A stretch of 64,000 bases of DNA from an uncultured Lachnospiraceae bacterium (GTDB lineage Bacteria; Bacillota; Clostridia; Lachnospirales; Lachnospiraceae): the NCBI GenBank assembly GCA_947053345.1, contig CAMRSM010000025.1, positions 1 through 64,000 of the forward strand. The letters run 5' to 3'. Positions 56,069 through 64,000 of this stretch are shown one piece after another. The translations under genes and the position numbers were made by a program. Position 1 is the first letter of the stretch, and every line of letters starts with the position of its first letter. The notes beneath the pieces were generated by a model, which had not been told where the DNA came from, made no database searches, and worked only from the letters and a program-made list of their open reading frames with translations.

Positions 56069-56140
56069 GATCATACCATGGTAACCCATGACGAAACGTC
56101 CTTCCTTCACTGTTGATCATGGAATAAAACCTTAACTGCA

Positions 56141-56178
56141 AAGGAACCTTTTACAGCTGAAAATGCAAAAGGTTCCTT
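56141..56178. terminator. Inverted repeat between convergent genes
   Basis: Perfect 12-bp arms (AAGGAACCTTTT / AAAAGGTTCCTT) between the plus-strand kinase gene and the minus-strand response regulator. It is probably a shared terminator, though without a long T-run. Confidence 0.55.
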
Positions 56179-56222
56179 AAGTAATGATAGTGCATAAAAA
56201 CCGTCTTTTACGCCTGCCGCTT

Positions 56223-56900
56223 TTATCCGTTCACTTCAAATTTGTAGCCCATACCCCATATCGTCTTAATATAATCGCCCTTCTCCCCCATTTTACTGCG
56301 CAGCTTTTTCACATGGGTATCGATCGTGCGGGCATCACCGAAATAGTCATAATTCCAGACATTGTTCAAAATCTTTTCCCGAGAAAGCGCAACTCCCTTA
56401 TTTATCATAAAATAAGTCAACAGTTCAAATTCTTTGACGGAAAGCTCGATCTCCTGCCCGTCGATCATCACGCGGTGCGCGGTTTTATCAATGACGATAC
56501 CGCCCTCTTCAAGCCGCCCTTCCTCCGTCTGCATCGTCCTTCGCAGCACCGCGTCCACACGTGCCACCAAAATCTTGGGACTAAACGGTTTTGATATGTA
56601 TTCGTCCACCCCCATCTCAAAACCCATCAGTTCATCCCGCTCATCGCTCTTTGCCGTCAACATGATAACCGGCACCTTGGAATACTGGCGGATCTCACGG
56701 CACAGCTGCCATCCGTCCATCTTCGGCATCATGACATCGGAGATGACCAGCGCGATATCGTTCTGATGGAAAAAAATATCGACGGCCTCCTCACCGTTCT
56801 CTGCCTCGATCACCTCATATCCGCCCTTGACCAAAAAATCCCTGACCAATTTCCGCATACGGCTCTCATCATCCACCACAAGAATTTTTAACAGTCCCAT
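56223..56900 (-). CDS. OmpR-family response regulator
   Basis: 225 residues. The receiver domain has acidic residues in LVVDDESRM (about 10), the phospho-accepting Asp in LVISDVMMPKMDG (about 53) and the conserved Lys in YISKPF (about 102). The C-terminal winged helix ends with DTHVKKLRSKMGEKGDYIKTIWGMGYKF. GGAGGA precedes the ATG. The sensor kinase at 53489-54991 on the same strand is the probable partner. Confidence 0.95.
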   Translation of the reverse strand: MGLLKILVVDDESRMRKLVRDFLVKGGYEVIEAENGEEAVDIFFHQNDIALVISDVMMPKMDGWQLCREIRQYSKVPVIMLTAKSDERDELMGFEMGVDEYISKPFSPKILVARVDAVLRRTMQTEEGRLEEGGIVIDKTAHRVMIDGQEIELSVKEFELLTYFMINKGVALSREKILNNVWNYDYFGDARTIDTHVKKLRSKMGEKGDYIKTIWGMGYKFEVNG

Positions 56901-57013
56901 TCCATTCCTCCGTTCTCCACAGCTGCCCTGCCCGCAATCCGCCATGTAAATCACCCTGTCTGCACTGCAGGCATTGGTTTCCTGACGGTTGGCCTTCCCC
57001 TGCTTCCGATGTA

Positions 57014-57589
57014 CTAAGGATTCCCCACATCCCCCGCGATGCCAAGCTCACGCTCACGCTCGCGGACAGCATTCTCCCGTTCACGGATATCCTGCTCCCA
57101 TGCAGCATACTTATCCTGAAGCTTAACCTCCGCATCTACAAACGGGGAATTTGGCCCAAACAGCGTAATCAGGAACATAATCCCGATCACTACCACAAGA
57201 AATGCCGTGATGATCCTGGAATTCCTCAGTTTATCCTGATAATAATCCGCCATCATCCGGCTCTTACTTTCCATCTCCTGCGAAAAACTCTCCGCCCGCT
57301 TCCCTTTCTTGCGGGGCAGAGTAACGGGAACCCCCGGAACATCCTCCGCACTTTTACCCAAACGAAGCAGCTCTGACCGTAGCTGAACCAGAAAATCAGT
57401 GCCGACCGGGGTGATAAATGTCTTTTTATCCACAAGGCCGCAGTACATCTTCCATGCCGTCTCCGTATCGGAAAGATTTGTTTTCGCCCGGATATAGCGG
57501 ATGGACTCCTCCTCCCGCTTTGCCTCCTCCCACTCTGCCTTCGTCCCGAACGAATAGGCCCCTATCACAAAAGGTTCTTTTCCCTTCAT
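57014..57589 (-). CDS. Uncharacterised protein with one membrane segment
   Basis: 191 residues, no recognised family. A soluble N-terminal part (1-115, starting MKGKEPFVIGAYSFGTKAEW) contains many charged residues and KTNLSDTETAWKMYCGLVDK. A membrane helix follows (about 133-152, ITAFLVVVIGIMFLITLFG) and then a coiled-coil-like tail (KYAAWEQDIRERENAVRERE). AAGGGGG precedes the ATG. It lies between the cyclophilin and the response regulator, all on one strand. Confidence 0.78.
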   Translation of the reverse strand: MKGKEPFVIGAYSFGTKAEWEEAKREEESIRYIRAKTNLSDTETAWKMYCGLVDKKTFITPVGTDFLVQLRSELLRLGKSAEDVPGVPVTLPRKKGKRAESFSQEMESKSRMMADYYQDKLRNSRIITAFLVVVIGIMFLITLFGPNSPFVDAEVKLQDKYAAWEQDIRERENAVRERERELGIAGDVGNP

Positions 57590-57669
57590 CCCATTCCCCC
57601 TTCCCAAGACGTATCAGAACATCATTTCCGCTCTCCATACCCCGAAACTGTCGGTTCAATTCCCGCGCA

Positions 57670-58440
57670 TCACTTATCCGTGGATATTTCCTTCGAATAC
57701 TCAAGAATCTCGACCGATTCGATCACTACGGGTGTCATCGGCCGATTCTCCGCGTCGGTCTCCACGCCCGCAACCGCATCCAGCACATCATACCCTTCTA
57801 GGATCTGACCAAATACCGTATGGTGCCGGTACAGCCAAGGTGTTCCGCCATGCTGCCGGTATGCCTCTACCTGCCCGTCCGTGAGCTTGGTGTCATATGC
57901 CGTTTCCATATATTCCGCAAAGGCCAGCCCATACTCCTCCGACAAAAGCTCCTCCAACTGCCGGATGGAATCCTCCCCCGCATGCACGATAAAGAACTGG
58001 CTTTCGTTCGTGCCCGGCTGTCCGGTATTTGCCATACACAAAGCCCCCCGGAACGGATGTAAACCGTCCGAGAACTCATCCTCAAAACCCTTCCCCCAGA
58101 TGCTCTCGCCGCCCCGGCCGGTTCCGTCCGGGTCACCGCCCTGGATCATAAAATCCTTGATCACGCGGTGGAAGGAAACACCGTCATAATACCCCTCCCT
58201 CGCATGGGTCACAAAATTTTCCACGGCAAGCGGGGCTTCTTTCTCAAAAAAACGTACCGAAATCGTACCGAAATCTTTTATGTTGATGCGGGCGTATGTA
58301 TCACCCTCGGAAGGCTCCGCAAACTGATCCGTTGCCGCGCCTTCCTCCTTCTCCTCTTCCCCGCTCTTACCGCATCCAGCCCACAGGCACACGACTGCAA
58401 ACATGGCTGCCATAAACATCATCATCCGTCTCTTTTTCAA
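57670..58440 (-). CDS. Cyclophilin-type peptidyl-prolyl isomerase lipoprotein
   Basis: 256 residues from a TTG start (GAGG nine bases upstream). The lipobox is LWAGC (Cys about 23). An acidic spacer follows, then a cyclophilin domain (about 45-250) with VSFHRVIKDFMIQGGDP and TNESQFFIVH (catalytic Arg in FHRV). It assists folding of secreted proteins at the outer face of the membrane. A loop insertion (about 170-200) is larger than in minimal cyclophilins. Confidence 0.93.
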   Translation of the reverse strand: MKKRRMMMFMAAMFAVVCLWAGCGKSGEEEKEEGAATDQFAEPSEGDTYARINIKDFGTISVRFFEKEAPLAVENFVTHAREGYYDGVSFHRVIKDFMIQGGDPDGTGRGGESIWGKGFEDEFSDGLHPFRGALCMANTGQPGTNESQFFIVHAGEDSIRQLEELLSEEYGLAFAEYMETAYDTKLTDGQVEAYRQHGGTPWLYRHHTVFGQILEGYDVLDAVAGVETDAENRPMTPVVIESVEILEYSKEISTDK

Positions 58441-58670
58441 TTCACTGCTCCTCGTTTCTATGCTGCAATCAATCTCTCATGCCAAGGCAGCATACCCGGA
58501 ATCCGGGCAAAAGCAGGATAACCTGCGGATAAACAGGGATTTCCCGATTCCTTATTCGCACGTCCCCTTCTTTTGCCGTCATCCATATCATACCGCTTTT
58601 TCCCGGATTTCACAAGGCTTCGTTATGAAAGATTTTCAAAAACTTTGTGAAAAATCCATAAAAACAAAGC

Positions 58671-59660
58671 CTATCCTTGCAATTTTACCTCATTTACCAA
58701 TTCTTTTCCGTTAAAATAATCATACAGATTTCGCAGTGTCACCTCCGCGATGTTGCCGAGCGCCTCCGCAGTCAAAAATGCCTGATGTGATGTCACCACG
58801 ACATTCGGCATGGAGATCAGGCGCGCAAGAACATCATCCTGCATGATCCGGTCCGAGCGGTCCTCATAAAAAAAGTCGGTTTCCTCCTCATATACATCAA
58901 GCCCTGCTGCCCCGATCTTGTGTGCCTTAATCCCTTCAAGCAGCGCTTCGCTGTCAATCAGTGCCCCGCGGGATGTATTGATCACGATCACCCCTTCCTT
59001 CATCTTCGCAATCGTATCTGCGTTGATGATATGCTTTGTATCCTTTGTAAGCGGACAGTGCAGCGAAATCACACTGGACTCACGGCACAGCGTATCAAGC
59101 TCAACATACGTCACACCGTCCCGTGCCGCCGGATAAGGGTCGAAGGCCAGAATCTTCATGCCAAAGCCCAAACAGATATCAATAAACGCCTGCCCGATCT
59201 TTCCCGTGCCGATCACGCCGATCGTCTTGCCATGGAAGTCGAACCCTGTCAGACCGTTTAAGCTGAAATTATACTCCCTCGTGCGGTTGTACGCGCGGTG
59301 AAGCTTCCGGTTGAGCATCAGTGCCATCCCCATCGCGTGCTCCGCGACCGCATACGGAGAATATGCCGGGACACGCAAAATACGGATGCGGTCCTTCGCC
59401 GCATTAAAATCCACATTGTTATAGCCCGCACAGCGCATCCCCACCACGCGGATTCCGAGCCCATATAGCCGGTCTAACGTCGGGGCATCCAGCGTGTCAT
59501 TCACAAACGCCACAACCGCGTCACTGCCCTCCGCCATGCGCGCCGTGTGCTTATTCAGTTTCTCCTCATAAAAATTGATCGCGAAATCATACTGCCCCTG
59601 CTGCTTCTCAAAAAAATACTTGTCATACGGCTTGGTGTCATAAAAACTAATTGTCTTCAT
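58671..59660 (-). CDS. ldhA: D-lactate dehydrogenase
   Basis: 329 residues of the D-2-hydroxyacid dehydrogenase family. The NAD-binding GVIGTGKIGQAF (about 149), the catalytic Arg in NTSRGALID (about 233), Glu near 262 and His in TSHQAFLT (about 294) are in place. The N-terminal KTISFYDTKPYDKYFF matches LdhA enzymes. It reduces pyruvate to D-lactate in fermentation. It stands alone. Confidence 0.93.
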   Translation of the reverse strand: MKTISFYDTKPYDKYFFEKQQGQYDFAINFYEEKLNKHTARMAEGSDAVVAFVNDTLDAPTLDRLYGLGIRVVGMRCAGYNNVDFNAAKDRIRILRVPAYSPYAVAEHAMGMALMLNRKLHRAYNRTREYNFSLNGLTGFDFHGKTIGVIGTGKIGQAFIDICLGFGMKILAFDPYPAARDGVTYVELDTLCRESSVISLHCPLTKDTKHIINADTIAKMKEGVIVINTSRGALIDSEALLEGIKAHKIGAAGLDVYEEETDFFYEDRSDRIMQDDVLARLISMPNVVVTSHQAFLTAEALGNIAEVTLRNLYDYFNGKELVNEVKLQG

Positions 59661-59754
59661 ATCCTATACCTCACTTCCTGAATTTATATTCGGATCTGCT
59701 TTCAAAAAGTACCACGCTTATTTTCTGCCTAAACCGCAGATTTATACGGCATTT

Positions 59755-60735
59755 TCATTTTCTTTGCGTCGTGATCGAAAGGGAACTCCCATCCGTCCTC
59801 ACCGTGACCGTCCCCATCGTATCCGTCCGGTAAATCTGCGCGTCAAGCTCCTCAAAACGCGCGATAACCTCACTGTGCGGATGGCCGTACTCGTTTCCCT
59901 CCCCGCAGCTGACCACCACATAGACCGGGTCTGCCGCCTCGGCAAAAGCCTGCGTATTGGATGTCTGGCTGCCGTGATGCCCCGCCTGAAACACATCCGC
60001 CTCAAGCGGCAGGCCAAGCATGAGCATCTGTTCCTCGCTCTCCTCCTCCGCATCGCCGGTAAACAAAAATTTTTTTTCCCCGAATGTCACCATAAGCGCA
60101 ACGGAACAGTTATTTGCCTCTTTAAAAACCGAATCATCCGGCGCAAGAATCCGTATCGCGGCATCGCCAAACGTGAGGGAAAGCCCCGGTTTTGGCACAA
60201 TGACCTGCGCACCGTTGCGTTTCACCGCATCCTGGAACTGCCCGTAGATCTTGCTGTCGTTTTCTTCCTGACGGAAGATGACCGTCTCCGCAGCAAATGC
60301 GTCAAGCACCGCCCCCAGCCCGCCGATATGGTCCTCATGGCTGTGCGTTGCGACAATATAATCAAACTTTGTAATCCCAAGGCTTTTGACCGCCGAAACC
60401 ACCTCCTCCGACGTACTGCGCCCGCCCCCGTCGATCATCATCGCATGTTCCCCGCACTGTAAGACCGTACAATCCGCCTGCCCGACATCGAGATAGGTAA
60501 CCACAAGCTCCCCTTCACATGCAGAACCAGAACCCTCGCCCGGCACGCGGTCCGCACCTACCGTCCAGTCGCCAAATATGCCAAAAAACGGCTTCTCCTC
60601 CCCTGAGAGCAGCGATATCAAAAACAAGAGCAAAACCAGGCTGCCCACCATAAAAAGGCGCTGCCTCATCCGCTCCCTGCGCTGTCCCTTCCGTTTCTGG
60701 TAACTACCCCGCTTTTGTACTTTCCTTCCTGCCAT
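59755..60735 (-). CDS. ComEC/Rec2-like metallo-beta-lactamase-fold hydrolase
   Basis: 326 residues. A basic N-terminus and one membrane segment (about 26-45) precede an exterior metallo-beta-lactamase domain: YLDVGQADCTVLQ, MMIDGGG, the metal-binding ATHSHEDHIGG (about 140), FTGDAEEE and AGHHGSQTSN. It resembles the hydrolase part of ComEC without the channel. Such proteins probably degrade DNA or nucleotides at the cell surface; the substrate is not shown. Confidence 0.9.
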   Translation of the reverse strand: MAGRKVQKRGSYQKRKGQRRERMRQRLFMVGSLVLLLFLISLLSGEEKPFFGIFGDWTVGADRVPGEGSGSACEGELVVTYLDVGQADCTVLQCGEHAMMIDGGGRSTSEEVVSAVKSLGITKFDYIVATHSHEDHIGGLGAVLDAFAAETVIFRQEENDSKIYGQFQDAVKRNGAQVIVPKPGLSLTFGDAAIRILAPDDSVFKEANNCSVALMVTFGEKKFLFTGDAEEESEEQMLMLGLPLEADVFQAGHHGSQTSNTQAFAEAADPVYVVVSCGEGNEYGHPHSEVIARFEELDAQIYRTDTMGTVTVRTDGSSLSITTQRK

Positions 60736-60918
60736 CGTCCTTTCTCCTTCCTTGTTTCTTCCGGAAACCGAACATACGTTCTTCCATTCTTTTCCTGATT
60801 ATACTACCGGAAGAAGAAAATGTCAAGCCCTGATCCGACATTATCCGCCGTAAATCCCTGCGGTATTCGGTTCAAGTGCAGACAAAGATTAGGCAGGAGG
60901 GAAAACGGCAGGGAACAA

Positions 60919-60967
60919 AACAGCCGCAAGCCCCTGGTCTCTTAAAAACCCCGGTCTTGCGGCTGTT
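60919..60967 (-). terminator. Terminator of tRNA-Ala
   Basis: A perfect 12-bp outer stem (AACAGCCGCAAG / CTTGCGGCTGTT), followed on the minus strand by TTTTG. It ends about 10 bases after the tRNA 3' end. Confidence 0.8.
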
Positions 60968-60976
60968 CTACCTGCA

Positions 60977-61049
60977 TGGAGATAATGGGACTCGAACCCA
61001 CGGCCTATACGTTGCGAACGTATCGCTCTCCCAGCTGAGCTATATCCCC
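60977..61049 (-). tRNA. tRNA-Ala (anticodon CGC)
   Basis: On the minus strand 73 bases fold into a complete cloverleaf: acceptor GGGGATA/TATCTCC, D arm GCTC/GAGC, anticodon stem ATACG/CGTAT with loop TTCGCAA, and T arm GTGGG/CCCAT with loop TTCGAGT. The anticodon is CGC, reading GCG. The acceptor carries the G3-U70 pair that marks alanine tRNAs. CCA is not encoded. A promoter lies at 61069-61097. Confidence 0.95.
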
Positions 61050-61068
61050 AAATTTTCTGACAGAAATT

Positions 61069-61097
61069 ATTATATTTCGAAACCACTGATTTGTCAA
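61069..61097 (-). promoter_or_regulatory. Consensus promoter of tRNA-Ala
   Basis: On the minus strand TTGACA (61097-61092) and TATAAT (61074-61069), spacing 17, both boxes at consensus. It diverges from the tmRNA promoter 37 bases away. Confidence 0.85.
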
Positions 61098-61133
61098 GAG
61101 TCAAAATAGTATTTTATTACCACAAAAAAGTAT

Positions 61134-61162
61134 TTGACAAATCAAAGAAAATCGAGTATACT
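61134..61162 (+). promoter_or_regulatory. Promoter of the tmRNA gene
   Basis: TTGACA (61134-61139) and TATACT (61157-61162), spacing 17, about 40 bases before the mature tmRNA 5' end. Confidence 0.85.
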
Positions 61163-61201
61163 AAACACGTAAAAGTTTTTACGCAATTTCAGCGGCAAAC
61201 C

Positions 61202-61544
61202 GGGCTTGTACTGGTTTCGACGGGGGTTTTGAAGTTGCGGAAGCCATCCGTGGTCCGGGACCACGTTAAAACTCGGAATTAAAATTAAACGCTGAAGACA
61301 ATTTAGCACTCGCTGCCTAATGGCAGCTGTCGGCCTTAAGCTTCCTGCGGCTTAAGCACCGGCATCAAACTTGCAGGGCACTCCGGCTCTTAAGCTTTGC
61401 GGAGCCGGAAGAAAATCATGAAGCTACTAAAGCCCGCAGCCTGTCAGCCGGCGGCGGATGGAGGGAATGTCAAATAACTGACTGTGATGGGAGATGCCGC
61501 AGTGGATGGGCTTTCGGACAGGGGTTCAACTCCCCTCAGGTCCA
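61202..61544 (+). ncRNA. ssrA: Transfer-messenger RNA (tmRNA)
   Basis: The 5' end (GGGCTTGTACTGGTTTCGAC) pairs with the 3' end (CAGGTCC) to form an alanine-type acceptor stem including G3-U70. The T arm is AGGGG TTCAACT CCCCT. The tag frame starts at a GCT resume codon (61291) and encodes AEDNLALAA before TAA at 61318-61320, very like the Clostridium perfringens tag. Pseudoknot-forming repeats follow. The 3' CCA is not encoded. With SmpB it rescues stalled ribosomes. Confidence 0.95.
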
Positions 61545-61550
61545 CTAAAA

Positions 61551-61594
61551 AAGACTGTGGTAAAGCAGCTGCGCGGCTGTTTTACCACAGTCTT
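61551..61594. terminator. Bidirectional terminator of tmRNA and the pyrophosphatase gene
   Basis: A long stem (AAGACTGTGGTAAAgCAGC with its complement) with T-runs on both sides. It ends tmRNA transcription on the plus strand and lies 36 bases after the pyrophosphatase stop on the minus strand. Confidence 0.85.
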
Positions 61595-61629
61595 TTTCTA
61601 TTTTGCAAAACATCCACCCGTTTCACATT

Positions 61630-63276
61630 TTACGCATTGACCGCTGCGACGATTGCCGGGATCATCTGCTTCTTGCGCGACACCACACCCGAGAGCAAAA
61701 ATCCCTGCTCCCTGGCCTTCCCATGAAACGCATTTTCAAGGAGGCTCTCCGCACCACTCCCTATGTAGAGTACCTCCGTTGACTCCCGGATGATATTCGT
61801 GAGCATAAAAAACACCATATCAACCCCGAGTTCCCGGTACGCCTTCTCCATATACGGGAGCAGGCGCTCCTTTAGCTCTGCAAGCCCAAGCGCGTTCATC
61901 GAATTGATCTGTCCCACGCCGAACGTTATATTGCCCGCCGAAAACTTCTTGAAATCCTGATAGAAGATCTCCTCCGGCGATTTCAGCTTTAAGTCGCTGC
62001 CCGCCTCAAACATCTCCCCCGCAAATTCCGTCACATCCAGCTTCGCGACCGCCGCCAGCGCTTCTGCCGCCGCCCGGTCCACCTCCGTGCAGGTCGGTGA
62101 ACGGTACATCAGGGTATCCGAGAGGATTGCCGCGCACAGAAGGCTCGCCGTCTTTTCATCAATCTCCACACCGTTTTCCTGGTACATCTGATAAATGATC
62201 GTCGCCGTACAGCCAAGCGGCTGGTTTCGGAAAAAGACCGGGGACATCGTCTCGATCGTTCCGAGCCTATGGTGGTCGATGATCTCTAAAATCTCCGCCT
62301 CGTCCACACCGTCCACCGCCTGCGTCTTCTCGTTATGATCCACCAAAACCACCTGTTTGCGCCGCATGTTCAGTAGATTCCGGCGCGAGATCATCCCGCA
62401 GTAATTGCCTTTATGGTCAAGGATCGGGAAATCCCGGTTGCGCTTCTGCGCCATCACATTTTTGATTTCCTCAACAAACGCGTCTTTCTGGAACGTATTG
62501 AGATTGTCCCGCACCATAAAATGCGCGATCGGCATACTCTGGTGGATCAGGCGCGCCACCGTGTAGGTATCGTGCGGCGTGCTGATCACCGTGCAGCCGT
62601 GCTCTTTTGCAAGCATCTGGATCGTGTGGGAAATCTTCGCCCCCTCGCACACAATGATGCAGCCCGCCCTCATCTCAATCGCGCACAGCTGCGACTCGTA
62701 GCGGTTGCCAAGGATGACAAGGTCATGTTCCTCGATATAGTCTTCCATCAGATCCGGGTTTGCCGCCGCGATCAGTACCTTGCCCTTATCGAACATCGCC
62801 GCCGCATCCCCGACTACCATCGTTCCGTCGAGCGTCTCCAGAATATTGGCATACGGTGTCCGCGCCTCCGCCAAAATCTTGCTGTCGTACACCTCCATGT
62901 ACGAGGTCGCAATGTCGCTGATGGTGATCAGTCCGGAAAGCTTCCTTCCCTCTGTGATCGGCAGCGTCACCACATTCTGCTTTTTCATCAGCGTCCATGC
63001 CTTTTTCAGCGAGATCTGGCTGTCCACCCCCGCCGTCGTGCGGATCTCGATGTCGCGCACCTGCGTTGAGACATCCGCGATATACTCCGGCATCTTCACC
63101 CCAAAACGGTCAAGGACATACTGCGTCTCCGCGTTGATCTGCCCCGCCCGCATCGGCACATACGCCTTTCCGGTCAGGATCCTCTTTAAATTCGCATAAG
63201 CGATCGCCGAACAGATGGAATCCGTATCCGGATTCTTGTGCCCGACCACAAAAATCTTGCGCTCCTGCTCTGCCAT
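61630..63276 (-). CDS. ppaC: Manganese-dependent (family II) inorganic pyrophosphatase with CBS-DRTGG insert
   Basis: 548 residues. The DHH phosphoesterase domain starts with VVGHKNPDTDSICSA (about 10-24) and resumes at about 310 with LVDHNE and EIIDHHRLG, plus the DHHA2 C-terminal domain (about 440-545). Between them (about 65-300) are a CBS domain, a DRTGG domain and a second CBS domain, as in the nucleotide-regulated CBS-pyrophosphatases of Clostridia. It hydrolyses pyrophosphate and is probably controlled by AMP/ADP or Ap4A at the CBS pair. AAGGAGG precedes the ATG. Confidence 0.95.
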   Translation of the reverse strand: MAEQERKIFVVGHKNPDTDSICSAIAYANLKRILTGKAYVPMRAGQINAETQYVLDRFGVKMPEYIADVSTQVRDIEIRTTAGVDSQISLKKAWTLMKKQNVVTLPITEGRKLSGLITISDIATSYMEVYDSKILAEARTPYANILETLDGTMVVGDAAAMFDKGKVLIAAANPDLMEDYIEEHDLVILGNRYESQLCAIEMRAGCIIVCEGAKISHTIQMLAKEHGCTVISTPHDTYTVARLIHQSMPIAHFMVRDNLNTFQKDAFVEEIKNVMAQKRNRDFPILDHKGNYCGMISRRNLLNMRRKQVVLVDHNEKTQAVDGVDEAEILEIIDHHRLGTIETMSPVFFRNQPLGCTATIIYQMYQENGVEIDEKTASLLCAAILSDTLMYRSPTCTEVDRAAAEALAAVAKLDVTEFAGEMFEAGSDLKLKSPEEIFYQDFKKFSAGNITFGVGQINSMNALGLAELKERLLPYMEKAYRELGVDMVFFMLTNIIRESTEVLYIGSGAESLLENAFHGKAREQGFLLSGVVSRKKQMIPAIVAAVNA

Positions 63277-63510
63277 ACCATGCCTCCTTAATCTTTAGGA
63301 GTACCGGTAAAACCGGCAATTCCTCCCTGTCCTTCACGACCGCGCACGGTAAAATCTCCTGTCCGCCGCCCCGTTCCCGGACATATCCCCTGAAACAGCA
63401 CCCGTCCAAAAAGTGAACAATGCTTTTCTGCCTTTTCGCGGGGCATGTCTGAAAACTCATTCCCGCAAATCGTAATATACCGTTGACAGAAAACAGTTTC
63501 CAGATTCGTC

Positions 63511-63987
63511 TTAGTACAAATTCTTCACTTTAAAATCCTTCTCCGCTTCCCGACGCTGATCCTTCTTCGCGATCGCCTCCCGCTTGTCATAGAGCTTCTT
63601 GCCGCGCGCCAGGCCAACCTCGACTTTCACCAGACTGCCCTTAAAATAAATGTTTAACGGGACAAGAGTATACCCCTTTTCCTTAATCTTCCCGAGCAAT
63701 TTGTTGATTTCATACTTATGCATCAAAAGCTTGCGCACGCGCAGCGGATCCTTGTTGAAAATATTGCCCTTCTCATACGGGCTGATATGCATGCCATACA
63801 GATACACCTCGCCCCTCTCAATGCGGATGAACGCCTCTTTGATGCTGCCTTTGCCCATGCGCAGCGACTTTACTTCCGTCCCCGCGAGCGCCACCCCCGC
63901 CTCGTACGTCTCTTCGATAAAATAGTCAAAGAACGCTTTTTTATTGTTCGCTACGATTTTTTTTCCTTCCTTTGAAGTCTTGCCCAT
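63511..63987 (-). CDS. smpB: SsrA-binding protein SmpB
   Basis: 158 residues, full length. The OB-like fold includes [30 protein letters not shown], then [20 protein letters not shown] and YKSDPLR-type HKYEI/LYDKR segments, and the basic C-terminal tail ending KDFKVKNLY. It delivers tmRNA to stalled ribosomes; its RNA partner is encoded 2 kb away. The last bases of the window lie just upstream of its start. Confidence 0.97.
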   Translation of the reverse strand: MGKTSKEGKKIVANNKKAFFDYFIEETYEAGVALAGTEVKSLRMGKGSIKEAFIRIERGEVYLYGMHISPYEKGNIFNKDPLRVRKLLMHKYEINKLLGKIKEKGYTLVPLNIYFKGSLVKVEVGLARGKKLYDKREAIAKKDQRREAEKDFKVKNLY

Positions 63988-64000
63988 ACTCCCCCTCGAT

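Noticed and set aside
59764-60462. 232-codon plus-strand open frame
   Set aside because: Antisense to the ComEC-like hydrolase gene, which has the full metal-binding motifs.

Overview
The window is a chromosomal segment of a spore-forming, Gram-positive anaerobe of the class Clostridia, most like a Lachnospiraceae member. This rests on the complete spoIIIA operon, spoIVB and spo0A, a MurE with the DNPR motif typical of meso-diaminopimelate enzymes, the order nusB-xseA-xseB-ispA-dxs-tlyA-nadK-argR...recN-spoIVB-spo0A, a fermentative D-lactate dehydrogenase and a clostridial-type tmRNA tag. Nearly all genes lie on the minus strand, so the window reads from right to left along transcription.

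Left edge (1-6.4 kb): a visibly more AT-rich type I restriction-modification operon, cut by the window edge. On the minus strand it runs xre regulator, hsdM, hsdS, a proteasome-like Ntn-hydrolase, a DUF1016/YhcG PD-(D/E)XK nuclease, hsdR. The coupled Ntn-hydrolase is the most unusual element in the window. From 6.4 to 12.5 kb follow remains of integrative elements (a serine-recombinase stump, a VirD4 coupling-protein stump, a broken MerR/TipA gene) around an intact MerR-ABC exporter module, a ferredoxin-type DUF362 protein and an unknown protein.

Core block (12.7-43.9 kb): ydbC-like, murE, glgA, spo0A, spoIVB, recN, a 1377-residue secreted Big_2 repeat protein, yebC, argR, nadK, tlyA, dxs, ispA, xseB, xseA, nusB, asp23-like, spoIIIAH to spoIIIAA (with a good SigE-type promoter), then aroE (plus strand) facing efp, aroQ, aroK and yqeG. 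Isoprenoid and shikimate genes are interleaved with DNA-repair and sporulation genes. The giant repeat protein and yebC sit between argR and recN, which are usually close together.

Right part (44-64 kb): a gluconate 5-dehydrogenase-like SDR; a polar amino acid ABC transporter of two unusual fused proteins (ATPase plus degenerate HATPase-like tail; lipoprotein with split and whole binding domains plus permease); a Cys-rich 48-residue protein; an IS1182-type transposase remnant; patatin and CYTH proteins; a CmpB-like membrane protein; a PH-domain protein and a lipoprotein; a two-component system whose two genes are separated by an oppositely oriented P-loop kinase; a cyclophilin lipoprotein; D-lactate dehydrogenase; a ComEC-like metallo-hydrolase; tRNA-Ala(CGC); tmRNA; a CBS-domain pyrophosphatase; and smpB. 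The tmRNA and its partner SmpB lie within 2.5 kb of each other.

Translation starts were chosen from Shine-Dalgarno spacing and family length. Several genes appear to use TTG or GTG.
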